A DNA stretch of 36,276 nucleotides, from the NCBI GenBank assembly GCA_031262105.1, contig JAISIH010000022.1, positions 1-36,276 of the forward strand, given 5' to 3'. Source of the DNA: Ruminococcus sp. (GTDB lineage: Bacteria; Bacillota; Clostridia; Oscillospirales; Ruminococcaceae). Below are positions 1 through 6,614 of this stretch, piece by piece. The position numbers were made by a program, and so were the translations under genes. Position 1 is the stretch's first letter; each line of letters starts with the position of its first letter. The notes under the pieces are model-generated. The model saw nothing but the letters and a program-made list of their open reading frames with translations, ran no database searches and had not been told where the DNA came from.

Positions 1-69
1 ACAAAAGCGAAATTTGGGTATGTTTCGCCGCTTGAGTACCGTCGTCAGGCAGCTTAATCCAAAAACGGC

Positions 70-115
70 GAACTCCGAAACTTTTCCGCCGTACGGCGGA
101 AAAGTTTCGGAGTTC
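70..115. repeat. 46-bp perfect palindrome
   Basis: Each half is 23 bases and the centre is GCCGTACGGC; the arms contain CTCCGAAACTTTTCC and its exact complement. As RNA it would form a very stable hairpin on either strand. On the minus strand the stem is followed by a short T5 run (plus bases 61-65), so it could end transcription coming from the XRE gene. The stem is much longer than a usual intrinsic terminator, so a mobile repeat or protein-binding site is also possible. Confidence 0.8.
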
Positions 116-195
116 AGAATTTACTATTTCTTAAAAGTTTGTCTAACGTTTTGGGGGCAGGTCAATTTCTTTGCGGTTTTACTATTTCCAATATG

Positions 196-307
196 AATAA
201 CCTTTAAAGTCTTTCGGGGTGGGGGTGTTGGGGTGCATTTACGCAGGTAAATGCGGGACGCGCATTTGCCGTAGCAAATGCGGTTACCAAGCGCCCCTCC
301 CCCAACG
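196..307. repeat. G-rich dispersed repeat, copy 1
   Basis: The left boundary AATAACCTTTAAAGTC (196-211) is followed by G-runs; the right boundary is CCCCTCCCCCAACG (294-307). A second copy with nearly the same boundaries lies at 4908-4986. The ends can pair (GTTGGGG 227-233 with CCCCAAC 300-306). Inside are two hairpins: 235-242 with 247-254 (8-bp stem, GCAG loop) and 261-269 with 274-282 (9-bp stem, CGTA loop). Confidence 0.6.
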
Positions 308-311
308 CGCC

Positions 312-554
312 TTATTCCCCCGTACGGGGGTAAGGTTTGTGTTCGTTGGTTAGGGCGAGTATGTAGTCTATACTTGTGTCGTAGAAGACGGAGAGTTTAG
401 TGAGGATGAGGAGGGAGGGTTCGAGTTCGCCGGTTTCGTAGCGGGAGTAGGTTTGCTGGGTGCAGTTGAGGTATTCGGCGACGTGTTTTTGGAGGAGGTC
501 GTTATCGTTTCGGAGTTCGCGGAGGCGGATTTTTGTTTTGACGGCATTTTTCAT
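312..554 (-). CDS. XRE-family helix-turn-helix regulator
   Basis: An 80-residue protein consisting of essentially one Cro/C1-type helix-turn-helix domain (residues about 8-66), with the typical run of K-H-V-A-E-Y-L-N then T-Q-Q-T-Y-S-R-Y-E-T-G-E. No partner or sensor domain is present, so it is a DNA-binding protein of unknown target, presumably a local repressor. The ATG follows an AAAGG ribosome binding site (565-569). An extended -10 element (TGCTATACT) lies just upstream, suggesting its own promoter. The last codons contain a 14-bp palindrome (CCCCCGTACGGGGG, 317-330), with the same CGTACG centre as the palindrome at 70-115. The family assignment is secure; the function is not. Confidence 0.85.
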   Translation of the reverse strand: MKNAVKTKIRLRELRNDNDLLQKHVAEYLNCTQQTYSRYETGELEPSLLILTKLSVFYDTSIDYILALTNEHKPYPRTGE

Positions 555-585
555 AGCGGGTACCTTTCGGCGGTTATTGATATAT

Positions 586-594
586 AGTATAGCA
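586..594 (-). promoter_or_regulatory. Extended -10 promoter for the XRE gene
   Basis: Read on the minus strand the sequence is TGCTATACT, an extended -10 element about 32 bases before the ATG. No good -35 box lies 17 bases upstream, which fits an extended -10 promoter but lowers confidence. Confidence 0.4.
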
Positions 595-657
595 GTAAAA
601 TATAAATTTTTTGGGGCGTGGGGATAGATATAATGTGAATATTGCGTTAACCGGTGA

Positions 658-969
658 TTAACGGCGTTTTTTTGAGAGGATTTTGCGGATGGCGAGGGAG
701 AAGAGGGAGATTGCTATCGTGATTGCGATAGATTTTATTATTATTTCTTTGGCGCGTTCGCCGGCAGATTTGCGGCGAATGGAGAAGTTTAATGATGGGT
801 TATCGGGGGTGCCGACAGATTTCACGACGACGAAGCGGCCGTTTTTGAGTTCAAACTCGCCCTCGAAGTCGGAGAGGAAGTGAGAGCCGAGGGTGTTTAG
901 GAGATCACCGGCGGTAGATTTTAGTTTTTTGCGGGCTTTGTTTAGGGCAGCTAATTTTATTATGCTCAT
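658..969 (-). CDS. Small membrane-anchored protein, unknown
   Basis: A 103-residue protein I do not recognise. Residues 1-75 are soluble and basic at the start, with a central acidic strand-rich part (FEGEFELKNGRFVVVKS). Residues about 79-97 form a hydrophobic membrane segment, followed by a positive tail (KKRR), so the protein is probably tail-anchored with the bulk in the cytoplasm. GAGGTG lies six bases before the ATG, a good ribosome binding site. It starts 9 bases after the deaminase/acetyltransferase gene ends, so it is probably the last gene of the yfhO unit. It may simply travel with that unit; no function can be assigned. Confidence 0.65.
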   Translation of the reverse strand: MSIIKLAALNKARKKLKSTAGDLLNTLGSHFLSDFEGEFELKNGRFVVVKSVGTPDNPSLNFSIRRKSAGERAKEIIIKSIAITIAISLFSLAIRKILSKKRR

Positions 970-978
970 TTTTTCACC

Positions 979-1854
979 TCAAGATTTAATGTAAAGTGTG
1001 TAAAAGTAATCGTCCATGACGAAGCCGCCGCCGATGTCGGTTACGCCCTCGCCGGAGCGGACAAAGCCGCATTTGTCATACACGGCGTTTGCTTGGTCAT
1101 TATGCTTGTTGACCGTGAGGGTTATTGCGGTTAAGTTTTGTTTTTGGCAATACTCCGTAAGGAAATTAACGATTTCGCGGAAGTAGCCTTTGCCGCGGTG
1201 TTCTTTTTTTATATAGGCTTTCGAGAGAAAGAGGGTTTCGCCCCTTTTCGCGATCGCCGTGTAGCCTAAATCTACGCCGTTTTTTTGCAGTATATAATAG
1301 ATGTAACCGTCATTTTCGACCTGATTTTTCATTGCTTCAAGCGATTGAAACTTTTCGATCATATACTCGGTCTGCGCCTCGCCGATCACGGCGGGAAACC
1401 ATTCGCGCCAGATTTCTGCGGCGAGGGCGGCGGTTCGTTCGAGCTGCGAAGCGGTTTTCGCTTCGATAAAATTAATGCTGTACATTCTTTTTCTATCCCT
1501 TAGTTTTTCAAAAAATCCTTGAGTTATACCTCTTGCGACGTCTTCGACAACAATTGTTTCGCTTATCCGCGCATTTTCAATTGCGCCCTCACACATCTTG
1601 CAGGGCGTTTTTGTAACGTACATCACGGTATTCGGAAGCCGCCAACCACCGAGGGCAACGCAAGCCTCGTTAATCGCCTCAATCTCCGCATGGGCAAGGG
1701 CGTTTCGTGCAGACTCGCGCCTGTTTCGCCCCCGTCCGATTATAACGCTGTCTTTGACGATAACGGCACTGACAGGCACATCGCCCTCATCAGCCGCGAT
1801 TTTTGAAAGGTTTTGCAGTTCCGCCGAGACTTCAGGGGGAATTTTAACGCTCAT
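979..1854 (-). CDS. TadA-like deaminase fused to GNAT acetyltransferase
   Basis: This 291-residue protein joins two enzymes. Residues 1-125 are a zinc-dependent cytidine/adenosine deaminase domain of the TadA/CMP deaminase fold: H55-A-E57 supplies one zinc ligand and the catalytic glutamate, and P84-C85-K-M-C88 the other two ligands, followed by the TadA-like EGAIENARI stretch. Residues about 126-291 are a GNAT N-acetyltransferase with the acetyl-CoA loop R220-G-K-G223 and the late NDQANAVYDKCGF motif. The ATG overlaps the yfhO stop as ATGA, so translation is probably coupled. In TadA itself the substrate is adenosine 34 of tRNA-Arg; whether this fusion acts on tRNA, a free nucleoside or a riboflavin-type intermediate cannot be told. 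Domain calls are firm; substrate is unknown. Confidence 0.85.
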   Translation of the reverse strand: MSVKIPPEVSAELQNLSKIAADEGDVPVSAVIVKDSVIIGRGRNRRESARNALAHAEIEAINEACVALGGWRLPNTVMYVTKTPCKMCEGAIENARISETIVVEDVARGITQGFFEKLRDRKRMYSINFIEAKTASQLERTAALAAEIWREWFPAVIGEAQTEYMIEKFQSLEAMKNQVENDGYIYYILQKNGVDLGYTAIAKRGETLFLSKAYIKKEHRGKGYFREIVNFLTEYCQKQNLTAITLTVNKHNDQANAVYDKCGFVRSGEGVTDIGGGFVMDDYFYTLYIKS

Positions 1855-4778
1855 GAGTTTGATTCCGGCGCAGGTTCGTCCGGCGCAGATTCGGCAAGTT
1901 CTTCCGGCTCAGGTTCGGTAGGTTCGGTTTCGGCAGTTTCTTCCGGCGCGGGTTCGGCAGGTTCTTCCGGCGCGGGTTCGGCAGTTTCGATAATCTCAGC
2001 GGGATTTGGTTCGTCGCTGTTTTTCGGGTATGGCGTTACATTTTCAAGCATGGTGAAGATGCCTTTTTGGTTAAGCTTAAAGGTACGCTCCGCCGATTCT
2101 GCCGCGGCTCGCTTCATCTCGAAGTACGCGACCACGATAACGATAAGGAGCGAAATAACGCTTGCAATAATCCCGATTCCCATATACTGCGGGAAGAATT
2201 TGAAGACTATCGTGTGTTCGCCGGCGGTTAACGGAACGCCGATCAGGGCTTTGTCACAAAGCGGTATAATCTCCGCCTGAACACCGTCAACATACACGTC
2301 CCAGCCCGGTTCATAGCTTATCGAGGTAAACAGAATGCCGTCTTCTTCTGCATTAACGGTCCCGACTATGCGGTCTTCCGAAAATTCCGTAACGTTCATG
2401 CCGCCGGTTTTTATCGCGTCGATCGTCTCGGTAAACATATCCATGTCGAGGTAGTATATAAGCTCGTCGGTGTAGAGAACTTCGTCCTTGTCGTTGTCGA
2501 TAGTCATGATAAGTTCATGCGTTGAGCCGGGTTCAAAACGCCCGAGCGTCATAATCGACATCTTCCCGCCCTCGTAATAATACTGCAAGAAATCGCCGTC
2601 AAGCCAGATGTTAACCTGTCTTTCGTAAATCGCCGGGAAGTATGCGTAAACGAGGTCGTCTGTCGGAGCGGTGAACTCGAATTTAATCTGAGCGTTTTCT
2701 CCCGCCGACGCAACCGTCCATTTATCATGAGCGCCATAACTCCCCTCAATAACATTTTCGGGGGTTGTGCTTTCGATACGAATTCGCTTGAAATAGGGCT
2801 TAGTGCTGTTCCCCGCGACCTTTGAGAGAAGCTGATTTTGCAACTCGAAAGGATTCGTGCTGTTATCAACCGTGACATTTTTTATCGCCTCGTTCGCCAT
2901 ATATGCAATGGGCAGCACGTAGGGATTTTCATAAACGCAGAACATCTCTGTGTCGTCGGCGTTGACTAAGACGAGGTTGTCGTAATGCTTCGACGGCTTA
3001 ATTTCCGGCGGATTCTTCCCGGTGATAATTCCGTTATCGTCCTTAATATAAGTTTCAGGCGTACCCTTTTCCATGACGTATTTTATGCCTAAAAGCGCGT
3101 CTGTAACGTAGGTTTCGCCGTTATATTCAACATAATGCCCGCCGTAACCGTAACCTGCCCGCCGCAAAAACTGGATCGGACCGGCGTTGAAGGTTGAGCT
3201 TGAATGTGAAATGCCGTAGCTTCCGAACGCAAGCGCGTCGTTAACGGTACGCTTAAAATTCTTCTCAATCCGATAGAAAGGCGAGGGGTCCATTTCGTGA
3301 ATTTTCTCGACAGTATTCCGCCCGAGGGTTATATAGCGGTTATAGCTTGAGCGGTTTGAATAAACGACATCGGAGTTTATGCGATAAACGTTGTAGGTCG
3401 TCGAAACGCCGAATTCAATCACCGTCATGCAGATTAACATCGTGAACATCGAAGCCGCGCTTTTTCCCTTTATAAGCAGGTAAAGCACAAGCGCATAGAT
3501 TGCCGCAAAACTTATCGTAAACCATATCGCAGGGAGCTTGTCCACATGGTCAAGATCGAGATAATCGAGCCAGAGGACAAAAACGGTTATCGCGAAGAAT
3601 GCCGCGCCGACCCTCCCGGCTTTTACCCCTTTGATGTGCTTAAGCGCGTCCGCCGCCATAATCAGGCAGAGGAACGAGAAGATGAACGAATACCTGTAGG
3701 GCAGCCAGTTCGGGAGTTGAAAACCATGCCACACAAGGTCAATTGTCGAGACATACATTGAAGCTAAGATTGCTGCCGCAAGCCCGCCGAAACCGAATTT
3801 TTTACGAATATTAATCTCGGGATTCATGAAATAAAGCGGCACAAGAATAAGCGCGGCGATCCCACAGTAAACCGCCGGCGAACCCTCGGGGCGGCAGGTG
3901 TCGTAAACGTTCGGGAGCATATTCTTGAAGAATAACAGCATATCGAAGTATGCCTTCGGCGTGTAGTTCGGCGTCGTGAATTCGAGCTTACCGAGGGAGA
4001 GGCTCGAATACAAGGGGAGCAGAAGCCATGCGGCGATTCCGGCGGCGAGGATTCCACCGGCGGCAAATTTTACCCCCGACTTAAAAAGATAGGATTTCGA
4101 CTGCCATACAGGCACCCCCGCGATAGATTTTTCGGATATGAGGAAATAATACGCAAGAAAATAAAGGCAGCAAAAAATCGTAATCATCCAGCCGATATAG
4201 AAATTAGAGATAAACATGAGAGCCAAGACGACGGCGAAGAAAGCAAACCGCCCCTTGTCCACAACGATTTCGATTGCGAGGCAGATTAGGGGCAGGAAAA
4301 TAAGCCCGTCAATCCACATCGGATTCATGAGCTGTACAATCATGTAGGCGCAACAGGCGTACATTATCGAGAATATTATCCCTGTCGAGGGGTTAACTTT
4401 GCGGCTTTTGAAAAGATAAAAACAGAACGCAACCCCAGCAGCCCCGACTTTGAGAAGCTGCATAACAAGGATAGCTTCGGTTATATATCCGCGCGGAAAG
4501 AGCATTACAACGAGGGTAAACGGGCTTGCGAGATAATAAGCGAAGATTCCGATAAATTCGCCGGAGAGGTTTCTGCTGAACGAATTCAGAAAGCTTCCGT
4601 CCCCCCAAAAGGCATCGCGGAGGTTTTCAAAATAATATACATATTGTCCGTTGAGGTCGAGAGCCAAGACAGACTCGTCCCCGAACGGTTCAATCCCGAA
4701 GATAAAATATGCCGTTAAGACTATTAATGCAGGCACAAAAAACGCCGCAATATAGTATCCCTTTAACCGCTTCTGCAT
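1851..4778 (-). CDS. yfhO: YfhO-family multi-pass membrane protein
   Basis: The protein has 975 residues from the chosen ATG at 4778. The frame stays open further upstream, but that part covers the predicted promoter. It begins with a membrane helix, then GIEPFGDESVLALDLNGQY, typical of the YfhO family, followed by many transmembrane helices over roughly residues 1-500, an extracytoplasmic beta-rich domain (about 500-890), a last helix near residue 900, and a cytoplasmic tail. YfhO proteins resemble GT-C glycosyltransferases; in Bacillus and Listeria, YfhO is needed to glycosylate lipoteichoic acid. The tail (last about 45 residues) is a Pro/Glu/Ala repeat encoded by 24-bp tandem repeats. It is the first gene of a unit with the deaminase-GNAT fusion. 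The exact sugar and acceptor are unknown. Confidence 0.8.
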   Translation of the reverse strand: MQKRLKGYYIAAFFVPALIVLTAYFIFGIEPFGDESVLALDLNGQYVYYFENLRDAFWGDGSFLNSFSRNLSGEFIGIFAYYLASPFTLVVMLFPRGYITEAILVMQLLKVGAAGVAFCFYLFKSRKVNPSTGIIFSIMYACCAYMIVQLMNPMWIDGLIFLPLICLAIEIVVDKGRFAFFAVVLALMFISNFYIGWMITIFCCLYFLAYYFLISEKSIAGVPVWQSKSYLFKSGVKFAAGGILAAGIAAWLLLPLYSSLSLGKLEFTTPNYTPKAYFDMLLFFKNMLPNVYDTCRPEGSPAVYCGIAALILVPLYFMNPEINIRKKFGFGGLAAAILASMYVSTIDLVWHGFQLPNWLPYRYSFIFSFLCLIMAADALKHIKGVKAGRVGAAFFAITVFVLWLDYLDLDHVDKLPAIWFTISFAAIYALVLYLLIKGKSAASMFTMLICMTVIEFGVSTTYNVYRINSDVVYSNRSSYNRYITLGRNTVEKIHEMDPSPFYRIEKNFKRTVNDALAFGSYGISHSSSTFNAGPIQFLRRAGYGYGGHYVEYNGETYVTDALLGIKYVMEKGTPETYIKDDNGIITGKNPPEIKPSKHYDNLVLVNADDTEMFCVYENPYVLPIAYMANEAIKNVTVDNSTNPFELQNQLLSKVAGNSTKPYFKRIRIESTTPENVIEGSYGAHDKWTVASAGENAQIKFEFTAPTDDLVYAYFPAIYERQVNIWLDGDFLQYYYEGGKMSIMTLGRFEPGSTHELIMTIDNDKDEVLYTDELIYYLDMDMFTETIDAIKTGGMNVTEFSEDRIVGTVNAEEDGILFTSISYEPGWDVYVDGVQAEIIPLCDKALIGVPLTAGEHTIVFKFFPQYMGIGIIASVISLLIVIVVAYFEMKRAAAESAERTFKLNQKGIFTMLENVTPYPKNSDEPNPAEIIETAEPAPEEPAEPAPEETAETEPTEPEPEELAESAPDEPAPESNS
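1937..1984 (-). repeat. 24-bp tandem repeat in the yfhO tail
   Basis: Two 24-base units (1937-1960 and 1961-1984) differ only in the first base; degenerate units continue on both sides. They encode the PAEPAPEE-type cytoplasmic tail of YfhO. Such repeats vary in copy number by slippage; because the unit is 24 bases the reading frame is kept. Confidence 0.75.
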
Positions 4779-4812
4779 ATTATAAAAACCGCTTTCAAAA
4801 ATATATACTATA

Positions 4813-4841
4813 ATTATACTACAATCTAAAGCATAAATCAA
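4813..4841 (-). promoter_or_regulatory. Sigma-A type promoter for yfhO
   Basis: On the minus strand: TTGATT (4836-4841), a 17-base spacer, TATAAT (4813-4818), 34 bases before the yfhO ATG. This supports the start at 4778, because a longer frame would begin inside the promoter. Confidence 0.75.
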
Positions 4842-4851
4842 GCAATTTCAA

Positions 4852-4880
4852 TAAAAAAATACCGCTTTTAATTAAGCGGT
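4852..4880 (-). terminator. Intrinsic terminator after the solute-binding protein
   Basis: On the minus strand ACCGCTT and AAGCGGT (4874-4880 with 4861-4867) form a 7-bp stem around a 6-base loop, followed at once by a T7 run (plus bases 4853-4859). It sits between the solute-binding gene and the yfhO promoter, separating the two units. Confidence 0.85.
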
Positions 4881-4907
4881 ATTGCTGTTTGTGTGAATTC
4901 CGTCAAT

Positions 4908-4986
4908 AATAACTTTTTAAAGTCCGGGAGAGGAGGGGGTTTGGGGGAGGGGAGGGGCAGGTCACTGCTCCTTCCCTCCCCCAACG
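4908..4986. repeat. G-rich dispersed repeat, copy 2
   Basis: It shares the left edge (AATAAC then TTTTTAAAGTC) and the right edge (CCCTCCCCCAACG) of the copy at 196-307. The core folds into a 20-bp stem (4941-4960 with 4965-4984, including two G-T pairs) around a GTCA loop. The plus strand has five G-runs within 4926-4957 and is a strong G-quadruplex candidate. It begins 8 bases after the solute-binding gene stops. Confidence 0.65.
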
Positions 4987-4993
4987 TAATCCC

Positions 4994-6460
4994 TTAGTCA
5001 GCGGCGAGAACTTCTTGGAGTTTTTTGTTAACGTCTTCGACTTGAGTGATGATATCGTCAGCGGTAGATTCGCGGATTGTAGCCCAGTCGTGACCGTGGA
5101 AGGTGGAGCGGATACCGATATCCTCGCCGCCGTCGGTGGTTGCACGCTGAACGTCGTCGGAAACGCCTGCTGCGTACTCGATGCAGGGGTTATCCCTTGC
5201 GATTTGGTTGATGGCATCGTTAACTGCGATAATTTCGTCGGAGAGCTGGAAGTCTTCGTTGTATTGACGTTTTGCAACAGCCTTGAGGCCTTCGTCAGCG
5301 TCAGCGATTATCTGGCAGTATGTAAATGCAACAACGCCTTCGGGGTTAGAAGCACCTTTTAGGAGCGAGTAACCGTCTGCACGGGTGACTGTGTATTGGG
5401 TTTCCTGACCGGCAGGACAGGGAACGGGAACGATACGAAGGTCTTCGGGAGCGATCTTTGTAGGCCAAACTTCCGGATCTTGGGTATAATCATACCAACC
5501 GCCGATGTAGAAGAGTTCTTTGCCTTCGCCCATGAGCTCGGGTTGAATAGTATATTTAGCTTGAGCCTTGTCTTTAACGAGATTGTTCTTGAAGAGGTCT
5601 TCGCCGAAGAGCATAACCTTTTCGACTTCGGGGGAATTGATGTTGCAAACGAGCTGACCGTCTTCAACGGAAACCATTGTCTTGCCGGTTGTAACGAAGA
5701 GACCGCGTTCAGCGTACCAGCCGTCGAGACCGTACATACCGTTTTCAACGTCAACGAAGTCAAGGAGGGAAGCCTTAAATGTATCCCAGTTCCATTCGCC
5801 GGCTTGCCATTGCTCGTACGGATCTTCGAGGCCGTTTTCTTCAATGGTTTTCGCGCTGTAGGAGAGTAAGAACCGAGAGTTAATGCTTGTTACGAGTTCA
5901 TAATGTTTGTCGCCGTATTTATTAACTTCCATACCGGAGCGAACGTTGTCCCAGATGGGGTCGTCAAGATTTATGTAGTCGTCAACCGGTTGGAACATAC
6001 CGTTAGCAACGCCCTTAGGATAGCTTGCTTCATCATCGCCGGGGAAGAAGTCAAGGCCCTCAGCACCGAGAACGAATGTAGAAAGGTCATCGAAACGAGC
6101 GTTCCAAGTAGTTTCAACAAAGGTGACTTCACCGCCGTATTTTTGTTCAAAAAGCTCAAGAACCGGGGATTTCGGCTGTCCGGCATCGTTAGGGTGGAAT
6201 GCGTCGTAGTGAGCAAGCCACTTGATCTCTTTATCTGCGAGTTCAATATCGGGGAGCTTTTCAGCTGCATTAAGGAAAGCTTCCTGTTCTTCGTCAAGGA
6301 AAGAGGTTGTGTTAAGTGTAACTGTGGGGACTGTTGTGGTTACAGTCTCAAACTCTGTTGTTGTGGTGGTTTCCTCTGCAACACCGCCGCCGCAGGCAGA
6401 AAGAGCCGCGATAAGGGACACGCTTAATAATCCCGATAAAATCCTGTTAGCTTTTTTCAT
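4994..6460 (-). CDS. Extracellular solute-binding lipoprotein (sugar ABC type)
   Basis: A 488-residue precursor. Residues 1-22 are a lipoprotein signal peptide with lipobox LSAC and lipidation at C23, followed by a Gly then Thr-rich linker (about 24-52) and a family 1 type solute-binding fold. It would sit on the outer face of the membrane and pass a carbohydrate to an ABC permease. No permease or ATPase genes adjoin it: it has its own promoter (TTTACA-17-TATAAT) and terminator, so it is an orphan binding protein that must share a transporter encoded elsewhere, or serve as a sensor. AGGAGG lies about 14 bases before the ATG, slightly far. The family is clear; the ligand is not predictable. 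Confidence 0.85.
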   Translation of the reverse strand: MKKANRILSGLLSVSLIAALSACGGGVAEETTTTTEFETVTTTVPTVTLNTTSFLDEEQEAFLNAAEKLPDIELADKEIKWLAHYDAFHPNDAGQPKSPVLELFEQKYGGEVTFVETTWNARFDDLSTFVLGAEGLDFFPGDDEASYPKGVANGMFQPVDDYINLDDPIWDNVRSGMEVNKYGDKHYELVTSINSRFLLSYSAKTIEENGLEDPYEQWQAGEWNWDTFKASLLDFVDVENGMYGLDGWYAERGLFVTTGKTMVSVEDGQLVCNINSPEVEKVMLFGEDLFKNNLVKDKAQAKYTIQPELMGEGKELFYIGGWYDYTQDPEVWPTKIAPEDLRIVPVPCPAGQETQYTVTRADGYSLLKGASNPEGVVAFTYCQIIADADEGLKAVAKRQYNEDFQLSDEIIAVNDAINQIARDNPCIEYAAGVSDDVQRATTDGGEDIGIRSTFHGHDWATIRESTADDIITQVEDVNKKLQEVLAAD

Positions 6461-6527
6461 TGTATAATGTAAATCCTCCTAAGATTTATTTTTTACTATA
6501 TAAGTGATGTCATACTGCGTTAGTTTC

Positions 6528-6556
6528 ATTATACCATATAATGTTTCGATTGTAAA
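6528..6556 (-). promoter_or_regulatory. Sigma-A type promoter for the solute-binding gene
   Basis: On the minus strand: TTTACA (6551-6556), 17-base spacer, TATAAT (6528-6533). It leaves a leader of about 60 bases before the ATG, with AGGAGG near its end. No riboswitch-like structure is evident in the leader. Confidence 0.8.
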
Positions 6557-6614
6557 GATTAAAAATTTAACAGTAATTTTGCTGTTTATTTGTGAAAAGT
6601 AAACAAAGAAACGG

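Larger units (their letters stand above)
1..311. other. Gene-free left edge with repeats
   Basis: No convincing gene is visible in these 311 bases. They hold a 46-bp perfect palindrome (70-115), then a G-rich dispersed-repeat copy (196-307) that contains two small hairpins. The only open frame on the plus strand runs straight through the palindrome and has no ribosome binding site or recognisable product. The first 60 bases carry nothing I recognise. Confidence 0.6.

Noticed and set aside
14-196. A 60-codon plus-strand open frame at the left edge
   Set aside because: It runs through the 46-bp palindrome, has no ribosome binding site and encodes nothing recognisable.
5903-6427. A 174-codon open frame antisense to the solute-binding gene
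   Set aside because: It is opposite the lipoprotein signal and binding domain; cysteine-rich translation with no known family.
6490-6510. NrdR-box-like sequence before the solute-binding gene
   Set aside because: ACTATATAAGTG is one base short of the consensus spacing, is single, and is not next to a ribonucleotide reductase gene.
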